A program made the translations under genes and the position numbers. This document shows, piece after piece, positions 49,849 through 60,901 of a stretch of DNA of 64,000 nt (position 1 is its first letter; the number at the start of each line of letters is the position of its first letter). Origin of the DNA: Corinectria fuckeliana (taxonomy: Eukaryota; Ascomycota; Sordariomycetes; Hypocreales; Nectriaceae). The stretch spans positions 124,001-188,000 of the forward strand of contig WPDH01000088.1 in the NCBI GenBank assembly GCA_019137255.1, read 5' to 3'. The notes beneath the pieces are model-generated. The model searched no databases. It was not told the DNA's origin and saw only the letters and a list, made by a program, of their open reading frames with translations.

Positions 49849-51005
49849 GATGCTCGTGGCGCAGATATGTCCTAGCCCTAAAAAGGAGATGGATACGTTT
49901 TTGACAAGTTACTTTGGTATCGACGTGATATCTTTGCGAAACAAGCCAATGCTCAAGGCTGGACCATTAGATTACGTGCCATAACTTAACTAGATTAATG
50001 AGCCCTTTTCCCCCCACGAATCAGGCTTAGCGCCCGGCCGCGACCATTGCGCGAGTCGGGTCGCGATGGCGGGGGAAAAGAAGGCTCGGATCCGGTACTA
50101 GTAGATGCGTAATGAAGTACGTACGGTGGGCGGTCTGGGCCCTCGTGAGGGGTCTCGTGACTTTGGGCGGAGGCAGATTGCTGCTGGGCAAAGGTGACGT
50201 GGGGAGTGACGAGGTGACGGACCTCAGGTGACGAGGGAGGGAGGAGATGTCGCCAATGAGCGCGACTGGAAGCACAGTAAAAGCTGGGAAGAGACTTGGC
50301 TAGTTCCTGGTAGCTGGTCGAGAAGCGAGAAAGGAAGCTTTGTTTGGCTCGCAAAATAGATAAACGTACACGGCCGGGAAATGGCAGAAGAAAGGGAGAT
50401 GCTAGAGAAAAAGGGAATTATTACATTGCAAGAGCCCATCCCAATCCATGCTCCCACTCCCCAGACCTGTAGAGATTCAAATCAAACCCTCTCCTCTTCC
50501 TCAAAAAGTGACTTCTTCGCCATGGACATGTCCCGTCCTCCGCCAAGACAATGAGGACATACAAAGAGAAATAATTAGCATCAACGTCGTTTAAGCTCCC
50601 CGGCACCTCTTGCTCCCTCTCGTCTCGCCCTTGGCTGCTTTTATCCCGCCCATCAGGTATCATAGGGTATCTCGATCCGGGTTGGCATCTTCAACTGGTT
50701 CTGGGGGGTCGCCGTGTCTGATCGCCTGCTCTCGCTTGGTCGGTGGGCGAGCATCTCCTCCGCTCTTCCAATAGTAACCGTAATAGTGATGGTGAATGTG
50801 GTGGTGGTGGTCATCGTGGTTCGGTGTCCAAGTCGGGCCGTCTTCTTCCTCCTCTAAAGCTCCCCTTGCTCTCCCAGCATCCACCTTTCACAGGCGTAAC
50901 TTGACACATCAAAATGACAGAGACCTCCTCCGCCCAACCGCTGAATCATCATCGACGTTGCGTGGTTGTTGTTTTGATAACCGGAAATACAAAAATGGAA
51001 TACTA
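49849..51005. other. Intergenic region, SelW-like to G gamma
   Basis: 1.16 kb holding the SelW-like promoter and the G gamma 3' flank, with a CAT/CAC-rich stretch near 50790-50810. No gene supported. Confidence 0.5.
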
Positions 51006-51417
51006 TTACATGACCACACAGCAGCCGTTGGATTGCTGTGGTGCATATGGGTCCTCGCCCTTGGGGACAGCTCCCCAGACGGAAGGAACCATGTAGTCTC
51101 GGGTTCCGTTGCAGTAGGCAATAATGCTGTTAAAGTCGCGTCAGCATTAGGCACAGCATTGAATGACGTGAATTCACTCACCTCTTGGACGCAGTGCTGA
51201 CGGGGATGCGTTCTCGCTCGAGGTCTTCCCGTAGGCGGTTGTTAAGCTCGGTTAAACGGCGCAGCTTGAGGTCGGCCATCGACTGTTTGTTTTTCTTGAT
51301 CTGGGTCGGGTCGCCGACATCGCGGGAGGTGTATTGAGGCATCTTGGAACGGGAGACCGGAGGCAAGGGAGTGGAGAAGGATGAAGTGGTTGAGTCGCGA
51401 CGAGAGCTGGCCATCAT
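51006..51417 (-). CDS. gng-1: Heterotrimeric G-protein gamma subunit
   Basis: Exons 51417..51182 and 51126..51006 give 118 residues. The core (MADLKLRRLTELNNRLREDLERERIPVS) is the Ggamma helix that packs on Gbeta. Exon 2 supplies SIIAYCNGTRDYMVPSVWG and the C-terminal Cys-Cys-Val-Val-Met, a CAAX box for isoprenylation plus a preceding Cys for palmitoylation. It acts in plasma-membrane mating, growth and stress signalling. Two starts are possible: MMASSRR at 51417 gives a 25-residue Ser-rich extension, whereas the internal Met at 51342 gives 93 residues, a usual length for fungal gamma subunits. I keep the first ATG. Confidence 0.93.
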
Positions 51418-54400
51418 TCAGGGTTAGCTGGAACAGGTCTCGACGAGTTCAGGGCGCAGCGAAGGGGGAATTAGACCAGGGCCGAGACAGCGAGGGGAAT
51501 TTGATCATGGGGTTGAGCGACAGAAGAGCGAGAAGATGGGATTTCCAGTGGCTCCTATCCGTTTTGTGTCGCACGATTGGCTGGTCGAACGTCGTGTTTC
51601 CTTTTCCCTCGTCTCTCGTCTCTCGCTCGCCAAGTCCCAAATTCCCTTTCGCTGCAGGCAAGGCGCTCCGACTGCGTGCATGTCTCTTTCCGGGGACAGA
51701 CCACTTACAGAAAATAGGTGTGCTTCCTCCAAGCAGACGTGGGCGAATGGCCAGTCAATCAGTCGCAGCCGGGGATGCGGGATGTGAAGGACGGATGGAT
51801 GCTTATGTGTGGTTGTTGATGGGCGACGGTTTGTGTTCGACAAAAGGGTTACGGCGCAGTTAGGCAGGTAGCAACGGGGGGGGAATCAGGGAAAGCAGCA
51901 GGTGGCAGGTAACAGTCGCAGTAGGAGGGCCAGGTAGGGGGAAACTGCAGACCAAAGGGGAACAACGAGGGAAGGAGAGGGACGGGCGGAATGGATGGCA
52001 GGGAATGAGCCCCGGTCGGCCGTGGGAACTTGAAGGTACTTGGCTGCTGGGAGACAAAGGCACAGGGTGGTTCGTGCACTGAGCAGAAGCTGGTCCTACT
52101 ATATGTACATACTGCGGGTGCCCTGGAAATTGGGGATCTGGGGCCCCCTAGCCAGTTGCTAGGGTGTTAGGGCGTCGAAACTTGAAGGTTTGCTGAGCTA
52201 CAGTGGGTGGACTCCCCCAAAGCTGGCCTCTGGGGGCCTCGGGCAAGTGCCCCCCTCTGCATAGCACGCAGTAAATGGCGTCGGTGACGGTCCTCTACGC
52301 AAATTGCCCGATGCTAGCGATTGGCTGGGACGGTGGGCCTGATGGGGTTAATATAAGTGCAATCCGCATTTCCCCTTGACCTTCTAGTGCTCTCGGCCCC
52401 ATGCTGCCAATCCTACCAGCGTCGTTTACCTTCAGGTCAGTCAGTACCTTACCTTAGTTTGGACATGGTATATCTGCACACATTTTATGCTGGGAGGCTA
52501 CCTTGCACTACAGCTGGTACCTTACGGATAGGTATTATGAAGATTATTATTAGGGGGCAGAGTCTAGGGCCCCCAATCTAGAGGAGGGCCTGGCGAGGCG
52601 AGCTTGTGAACCTACGAAGTAATTACCCCATGCCTGAATCAGCAACCCGGAACCAAACCAAGAGATCTCCTTTTAGAGCAGCCATCCCAACAGCGCAAGC
52701 CCTGCCAACGAGACGGAGGGACGGACACTGGTGGCAGATATCCGAAAAAGAAGGGAGAGCATGCGTCGCCTGGATGGATGGATCGACCGGCTGCGGACGG
52801 GAAGCTTCGCAGCGTGTTGGACGGATATCCATGGGACCAATGCGTGCTTGTGGATTTGACCAAGATGGCACGCAGAGTCAAACCCAAAAATAAAAATAAA
52901 AACGTGCTGGATGGTAATGCCTAGTGGGCGGCACACTCGCGGTTCCGCTTGGTGCAAGCTTTGGGCCCAGGTTGGAACCGTGAAGCTCAACCCGAACTGA
53001 ACTTGGTCAGGGCGTTGGGGTTGCACGGCTGCAGTGCATCCTATATGGTTTCCGCAGCACAGACTGCCGCGCATGTCCCTGAGGTTGGTTCTGCTCGTTC
53101 CCGTTCCTGTCTGAGTCTGGGCTGCTGCAGTGATTAGGTATTAGGTAGTAGTTGGCGACATGCATCCCATCGCTGCACCCAGCGAAAGGGGGCATGGGAG
53201 AGCTGAACGCTGCGCTTCCGAAAAAACGTCAAGTTGACAACGCCCGCCAAGGAAACGACGGTGGCTGATGGACAGATTTTGCGCCGAAGAACCCGGACCT
53301 GATCGATTTCTGTTGAATGGAAGAATGGATGCTCGAAACACCAATGATATTCGTACGCGTTATTCCTGCTACGAAGTACGAAGTACGAATACAGATTGTC
53401 GTTTCTTTTGTTTCTCTCTCCTTCCTCCACGCACCTCCGGCCGTACTCCGTCCAGCGCCAGATTTATAATACGCTGCAGTTAAGATGAGACCTTGTCTTG
53501 GCAGTCCGACCGTAGTCCCCTCCACTCGTAGGAATGGTACATTGGGGCCTTCTCCTGGGCCTAGGCGAGAAACCAGGCCCAGCAGGTATCCTGGTCGAGG
53601 CGAAAAGCCCCCCTAAAAATGGATTTGTTCCTTGCCTCTGCAATCCCCTGTACTCCATACCTACTATGTACTACTATGTACTACTATGTAGGTATGTAGG
53701 TAGCTGGCCGTGGGGAGCGAGGGCATTGTTTCCTGTATTCGCGAGTAACGAGTCCCACACTTCTCAACCACGTCAATGACCAAGTTCCTCTTCCATCTTA
53801 CGCTCCGTCTTTTGCTCTGATCTCCCATGGCTTTCCCCCAAGTCGCACCATAGCGCCGGCTTCCTTCAATGGGCTGATGCGCGCCATTTTCATCAGCATG
53901 GTTCGAGCCGTTCGTCCCCGGTGGATCACGCCTGACTTGAGCTTAGCGTTCGTTCAATCCACCCAAGCAACCAGCTTGGGTTCAAACTCTTCCCCTATTT
54001 GCACTGTTATTACCGTACTAAAGGTAGCAATTCTTGCACGTGACACCGTACGTATCAGCGATATCTTCTCACTGTGTACTCGACGGGGGGAATAATTGCT
54101 AAGCTACTATGTACGACTTGGAGACTCGGAGACTTGCATCAACAATTTTCCCAGCAACTATGAACTCATCTCAGCCAAATGAAGTCTAATTAATGTGACG
54201 CCATTCAAGAAGCGCCCATCAACCAGACTTTAGATCACGTGCTCGTATCCATCCCTTCAATCACTTCTTCCAAGCCTCAAGCCTGGTCACCGCAATCAAA
54301 ACCCCGTTCTAGCCACTTTCTCGAGACCGCTTCTTTGGGAATTCCCAATCTCCATTGAAGCTGCTGTCAATCACATCCATACATAGTAGGACTATCATTC

Positions 54401-54922
54401 AACCCTTTGCCAAGTGGCAATGCGTTACGAGGTCTTGCTGGGGAGGCACAGATCTCTTGAACCACCCAGATTCAGAAGTTTTGCAGGTCCACAGCCAATA
54501 CAAGAGCTTCTGAACCTGGTGATGAGCCATCACCAACAAGGGAAAACATCTCAGTGCGGGCGATGCAAAATGGGGTAGGCCGGTTTTTGGAGTGGTGATG
54601 ACTCTAGCGGGGGTGTGGCTCAACTGACCCTGTGGCTGTTCAGTCGTCACGAAGCCACACCCCGTTACCCCGGTAAGCTGATGTCAGCTTTCACGTGACA
54701 TATGCAATTTTTGGGAGCACAGGTAGGTAGCCCCTCAACGCTCGCATACTAGTAGCGTCCACACACGAAATTCCAAAAATTCCTCTTGCTGCCTCGCAAC
54801 ACCATACTACCGAGTGCCAGCCAAGTATCCCAGCACACTCGCCTCTCCCGGCTGCGATCGATCTCGGATCATCTACAAATCTCCTCTCCCGCCAAGTCAT
54901 CCCGCAGAGGAGGTTGCCCAGC
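51418..54922. other. 3.5-kb divergent intergenic region, no gene supported
   Basis: Between the G gamma and eIF3a starts. It contains TACGAAGTA motifs (52613, 53370, 53377), three tandem copies of a 10-bp unit (53661) and many short frames on both strands with no recognisable domain. Confidence 0.5.
53661..53690. repeat. Three tandem CTACTATGTA units
   Basis: Three perfect 10-bp copies, followed by GGTATGTAGGTAG. Intergenic. Confidence 0.9.
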
Positions 54923-57900
54923 ATGGTATGTGGCTGCTTGTTCGTCTGGCTCCCCAGGTCCCGCCAGCCGCCCTCCTCGGCCCTTACCCCTCTCTCCCGC
55001 TATTCTACAATCGTGATACTAACATGTCTTGTCTGATAGCCTCCACCACCGCACCAGAAGCCCGAGAATGTTCTCAAGAGGGCGCACGAACTCATCGGAG
55101 TCGGCCAGGCCCCCGCGGCCTTGACCCTGCTCCACGAGCACATCACCAACAAGCGCTCCCGAAATGTCCCTATCGCGTCCCTCGAGCCGGTGATGCTCCT
55201 CCTCGTCGAACTGTCCGTCGAGCAAAAGAAGGGAAAGCTTGCCAAGGATGCTCTTTACCAGTACAAGAACATCTCCCAGAACACAAATATCGCCACTATA
55301 GAGGTCCGTTTGCTGCCCGGTTTTTTTTCTTTTGAGTTCGCCTATAAAGCACCCTACTAACTTGGGCATGTACAGTTGGTTTTGAAAAAGTTCATCGAGC
55401 TCGCCGTCGAGAAGGTCACCGCCGCCCAGCAGAAGGCCGATGAGGTTCAGGAGAGCATTGAGGCCACCGCCGCCACTTCCAGTGTCGACGATTTAGAGGC
55501 CAGCGAGACCCCCGAGTCCATCCTTCTCGCCACCGTCTCCGGCGAGCAGTCTCGGGACCGTACCGACCGTGCCATCGTCACCCCTTGGCTCAAGTTCCTT
55601 TGGGAGGCTTACCGAACCGTTCTCGACATTCTACGAAACAATGCCCGTCTCGAGGTCCTCTACCAGAGCACTGCCATGCAGGCCTTCGACTTCTGCCTTA
55701 AGTACACCCGAAAGACCGAGTTCCGAAGACTCTGCGAGCTCCTCCGCAACCATGTCCAGACCGCAGCCAAGTACTCTTCCCAGATGCACGCCATCAACTT
55801 GAGCGACCCCGATACCCTGCAGCGACACCTGGAGACTCGTTTCCAGCAGCTCAACGTCGCTGTCGAGCTGGAACTCTGGCAAGAGGCCTTCCGCAGCGTT
55901 GAGGACATTCACACCCTGTTGAACCTCAGCAAGCGCCCTCCCAAGAACATCATGATGGCCAACTACTACGAGAAGCTCACCCGAATCTTCCTCGTTGGCG
56001 AAAACTATCTTTTCCACGCCGCTGCTTGGTCGCGATACTACACCCTCCTCCGCCAGTCCTCCGTCCTGGTTGCCAGCGGTCAGGGCAAAAAGGCCGACAA
56101 CCCCCCGGCCACTGAGGCCGATCTTCAGAAGGCTGCCTCGTTTGTCTTGCTGTCGGCTCTTGCCATTCCCGTCATCAGCACTTCGCGATCCCGCGGTGCC
56201 ATGGTCGACTTTGATGAGGCCAGGAAGAACAAGAACTCGCGTCTCACTCACCTCCTCGGCATGACGCAGGCCCCTACCCGTGCTCGTCTCTTCCGCGACG
56301 CTCAGTCCAAGTCCCTTCTCCAGCGCGCCCGCTCCGAGATCCGGGATCTTTACAACATCCTCGAGGTGGACTTCCACCCTCTGTCCATTTGCCAAAAGAT
56401 TTCTCCCATTCTGACCAAGATTGGTGCCGATGCCGAAATGGAGAAGTACATTATTCCCCTGCAGCAGGTCATTCTGACCCGACTGTTCCAGCAACTCTCC
56501 CAGGTATACGAGACTGTCGACCTGGCCTTTGTGGAGAGCCTGGCTCAGTTCCCTGAGCCCTTCCAGGTCACTCGCGGGACCATTGAGAAGTTCATCATGA
56601 ACGGTAACAAGAAGGGCGACCTCGCCATCCGTATGGACCATGCCACTGGCGTTCTCAGCTTCGACAATGATGTCTTCTCATCCTCTAAGGCCAGTCACAG
56701 CGGCTCCGGCGCCGGTTCTGCCGAAGCTGAGGCCGGCAACGTCCAGCGCCTCCAGAGCACTCCCTCGGAGATTGTTCGATCTCAGCTCACTCGCCTTGCC
56801 AAATCGCTATTCACTACCTGCCACTACATCGATCCTAGCTTGAATAAGGACCGTATCGAGGCTCGCAACGCCGCGCTAGTCCGTGCTAAGGCTGGCTCTG
56901 AGCAAGAACATCTCGAGATCCTCGGCCGCAAGGAAATTATCCAGAAGCGTAAAGACGAGGCTTCCGAGATCCAGGCCAAGAAGGAGAAGGAGAACGCTCG
57001 CCAGAAGCGCCTTCGCGAGCAGGCTCTCCAGGAAGCTGAGGACAAGCGACTGGCTGACGAGCAGAAGGAGCGCGAAGCCAGGCGTCTCAAGGCAGATCAG
57101 GACCGCGTCCGCAAGGAAGAGCTCAAGAAGCAGATTGCGGATCTGAACATGAGCGACAAGGCTCTTGACATCAACATCGATGACTTGGACAACCTCGACA
57201 GCAACCGCCTGCGTGCCATGAAGCTGGCCCAGCTAGAGCGCGAGAAGAACGATGTGAACGAGCGCCTCCGTATCACTGGTAAGCGCCTAGACCATTTGGA
57301 GCGTGCCTACCGTAAGGAGGAAGGCAAGAAGCTTCACGAGGACTACGCCAAGCAGAGCGAGCAGGATCGTGCCATCTACGACAAGGTCAAGGCGAAGACT
57401 CTCAAGGACGCTGAGCAGAAACACAAGGAGTCGGTTGAGCTCAAGCACCGCCTTAGCCGTCTGGTGCCTCTCTACGAGAACTTCCGAAACTCTCTGCACG
57501 AGCGTCGCCGTGACGAGTTTGAGAAGCGTCGCCGCGATGCGGAGCGCGAGCTAGAGAAGCAGATTTCCCTGCGCAAGAAGGAGGTGCGCGACCGCAAGCT
57601 CCGGGAGAAGCGAGAGCGCGAGGAGAGAGAGCGCGAGCTTCAGGAGGCCGAGGAGCGTGCTGCCCAGGAAAAGGAGGAGCAGCGTATCCGAGACGAGGCC
57701 CGCAGGGAGGAGATGGCCAAGCACAAGGAGCAGCGGGAGCAGGAGCGTCAAGCTCAGTTCGAGAAGGCGGCCCTTCAACAGCGACGCGAGGAGGAGGCTC
57801 TAGCCCGCCGCAAGGCCGAGAAGGAACGCCCTGCTGCCGGTGCTACTGGTGGGTTCGGCAGAAGCAGCGAGACCATCGAGGCCCGGAGACCACCAACCAT

Positions 57901-58324
57901 CGGGTCTGGCAAGTGGCGCGAGAGGGAGTCGTCGGAAACCGGCGAGGCTCCCCTGCCACCCGCCCGCACCAGTTCCGCAATGGAGAGGGCCGACTCTGGC
58001 GACCGACCGTCTGGTCCCCCGCGACTGGCCCTGTCTGGTGGTAAACCCAGCTGGCGTGAGCGTGAGGCTGCCAAGGCGCAGGGTGGCGGAGCCAGTGGCA
58101 CCGAGAGCAGCAGCCCACCCGTCAGCGCCCCCAGCAGGGAGCCGAGAGAGCCCAGAGACCTTCCTCCTCGCACCTTCGGATCTCGGGGTGCGGCGATGGA
58201 ACGCAAAGGCTCTGACCGTGCTGAGCCCGAGCGCAAGGAGTCGCCCGCGCCCCCTACGGAGGGTCTGCCGGCTTCGCGAACAGCTGGCAAGTGGGTTCCT
58301 CCCCACATGAGGAACAAGGCCTGA
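54923..58324 (+). CDS. TIF32: Translation initiation factor eIF3 subunit a
   Basis: Exons 54923..54925 (the ATG alone), 55040..55303 and 55376..58324 give 1071 residues. The N-terminus PPPPHQKPENVLKRAHELI and the very conserved KFLWEAYRTVLDIL, LARLEVLYQST-like and FDFCLKYTRKTEFRRLC segments match eIF3a. A PCI region follows (about residues 330-520). The C-terminal half is a long charged coiled coil (residues about 560-900, rich in Arg/Glu/Lys), then a Gly/Ser/Pro-rich tail ending KWVPPHMRNK. eIF3a scaffolds the eIF3 complex and binds the 40S subunit. The first coding exon holds only the start codon; the intron begins GTATGT directly after it and ends at 55039. The antisense frame 55631-56641 (336 codons) is a shadow. 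Confidence 0.95.
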
Positions 58325-60901
58325 TGGAAGCAGGAGGTGAGGACGAGCAGCGCAGATGGACACATTGTTGCGATTTGCACAGGCGTTATAGGGATTGGAT
58401 GGTTGCACAGGGAGATGGTTGTACTCTAGAGCTCAGTCTAATCTCCGTTTCGATGTGAGGCTGAGCACACCAGAATGAGGAGAAAAGTATAGCGAGTACG
58501 CATCTGTCATGAGGTTACCTGAGCATTAAGTAGTTTCAATTGTTGCATTACGTCTCGATGAGCATCGTAGAATGACTGTTTTGTTCTGTGTGAGAGGGAG
58601 AGATGACTTGTACCTACCTAGGTACGGCATGTTCGGAGTGTCATGTTGCTTTGCGAGATGAATATTGGAAGTTCTCCTAATAGGGGAGTGTTCTAGTCCG
58701 GCTCGGCTATTGGAGTAGGATTGATGGATGAACTTGAACCACGAGACAGGCAACTCACTCACGTCTATAATTTCACATGCAATTAGTACATCTGTTGGCC
58801 ATCAGTTTACCGTTTGCGAACTTCAGGTGAACTGGCCAAAGAAGATGGTGGCTGACGTCTTGAAAGGAGGGCGTTCATTCTATCATCGCATCTATTAGTG
58901 CGAACCATGGGCTCAACCGCATACTTTAACACGAGGAAGAAGGTGGTTTATTAGTGATAAAAACACGCCAAACACTCCATTCTTATCCAATTGGAATTAT
59001 CTCAATCATCCTCCTTGTATCATCCAGGTGCTACAGGGTAGGCGCATTGTAAAAGCTGGACTGAGAAACTTTCGGGACATCGGATCGGGCTCCTGCCGTA
59101 AACCTAGTTGCTCTCGGGTCTGTAACGGATACCCCGGAGATGGGCGTCTCTCCCTCTCACTCCCTCTCTTTTCATCTCTTGGTGTGGTGGGCAAGAGTGG
59201 GTTGGCCTCTCCAAGAAGAAGTGAAGCTAGAGAGACCGAGACGGAGAATGGCGAACTCGAAGTGGGAACACTGAAACAGTCTAGAAGGGGAAGTCCTAGG
59301 GGCGTTGAGAGCAGGGGGACCCGCGAGGCGTCAAGCTTTGCGGATGGTGTTGAAAGGAAGCTGGCTGTGGATGGGTTGGCAAGCAAAGAGTCATGTCTGC
59401 CACCACAGCAACGCGAGCGGCAAAGGCAAGCAAAACAAAAAGCCACCAGCACAAAGTCCAATCCCAAGAATCCCCGATGCTTGCAATCGTCTCTAGATGA
59501 TAGCAACAGACGCATGTGGGCTGTGGGCTCTGGGATGTAAGTAGGAAAGGTTGGCTCCCCCGAAGAAGAAGATAATAGCCTTGTGGCTGCCCGCTAAGGC
59601 GTATGAAACAAACCCAAAATAGGGTCCAAGTCGTCCCGAAGCAGTCAGAGTCTGGAACGGATCTCCCACGGGTCACGGCCAGGCCGGTTAGCGGGCTCGC
59701 TTGGTCTCTGTCGTACTCGGCCTCAGCGTGCTGTGCTGGGAGAGAGGACGTCTGGCTATAGACAAGATGGGCTAGTAAGGCTACGGACTTATCCTAACTA
59801 CAGCCCATCACGGATCCGATTTGGTTCAAGGCGTGACCTTTTTTTTGGCGTTGCAGGGCGGATCTGGACCTGGACCTAGAACTGTGTTGCGGCAAGTAGC
59901 CTGTCAAAGTGTCAGGCAAGCACTTAGACTGGCGTGAGCTTACCCTACTCGTCCAGGACTTGAATATATCGTCGTCTGAAGATCTGGGATGTGTTATGGG
60001 TGAGAGCTTGGGCTTCATCTGCTATGCCAAAGCCGTCTTCTTTGTTCACTTTACCTCGTTCTTGGTCCTTTGCAGTCGGGACTCCTGCTCGTCTGATAGA
60101 ATCTAAAAGATGTAAGTAAGTGATGCGGCGGTAGTAGCAACAGTCAGAGAGGGACTGCGAAGGGTTAATGTGCGAGATTGTGAGTAATCATCTCTCTCGA
60201 CCTGGATCACCGGTGACTTTCCACCCTGTCCCAAGAATAACGCCTTTCACTCGTGTTGCCGGAGCCGACGGCACTGTGAGATTTGGACCTTGGCTGCTAC
60301 ATGCGCACCCATGCCTCCAACCATTAACTCCGTGGCGGTTTCATCGTCTCCGTATTCGATCTTAGAGCCCTACTCACGCTGTTGGGTCGACCTTCATCCT
60401 TAACCTCGGGCTTAGACCGCAGTCGAGCCTTTCCCTGATCTAGCCCTCGTCGATCCCTTCCAGCCATCTTGGTGGGCTGTCGGGTTCCGCGGGCTCCTCT
60501 TTGGAGCCTCCAGTGGCGCTTTTGGCTGGGGCCTGTTATGGCATCGCGTCCTGCCTCGATGCTGCTCCGGGGAATTTGCTTGCCGTGCGGGCTGCCAGTG
60601 ACCGTGAGGCGGCGGTCGATCGGTTTGCAACGACAGCTAGACCTAGAGTCTGTGGAGGATGCGGTGATCCCGTGGATGGCCGAGATCCGATTTGTGAGGC
60701 TCGGGTACCCACGTTGTGAAGCCGAGGAAAGGATAAATATCTCGCCTTTATCCATCCAGAAACTCCTTTCTCACCATCAGCACAACGACAGCTTGACACA
60801 AGCAACCAGCACACTCTCTTTTCCCCGTCTTCTGCTACCAGCTCCCTTTATACCACTTTCATTAAAACGACCTTCAGTTGTTTGTCGGCTTTCTCTGCAA
60901 G
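58325..60901. other. Intergenic region, no gene supported
   Basis: 2.6 kb between eIF3a and the WSC gene. Two overlapping frames of 169-170 codons at 59.0-59.5 kb lie on opposite strands and lack family features. A pyrimidine/CA-rich leader precedes the WSC start (about 60770-60900). Confidence 0.5.

Noticed and set aside
53980..54010. GGTTCAAAC text resembling a tRNA B box
   Set aside because: No matching A box or cloverleaf arms could be paired around it.
55631..56641. 336-codon minus-strand frame inside eIF3a
   Set aside because: Antisense shadow of the conserved N-terminal eIF3a exon.
59006..59540. Overlapping 169- and 170-codon frames on opposite strands
   Set aside because: No domain, signal or splice support, and each is the shadow of the other; at most part of an untranslated transcript.
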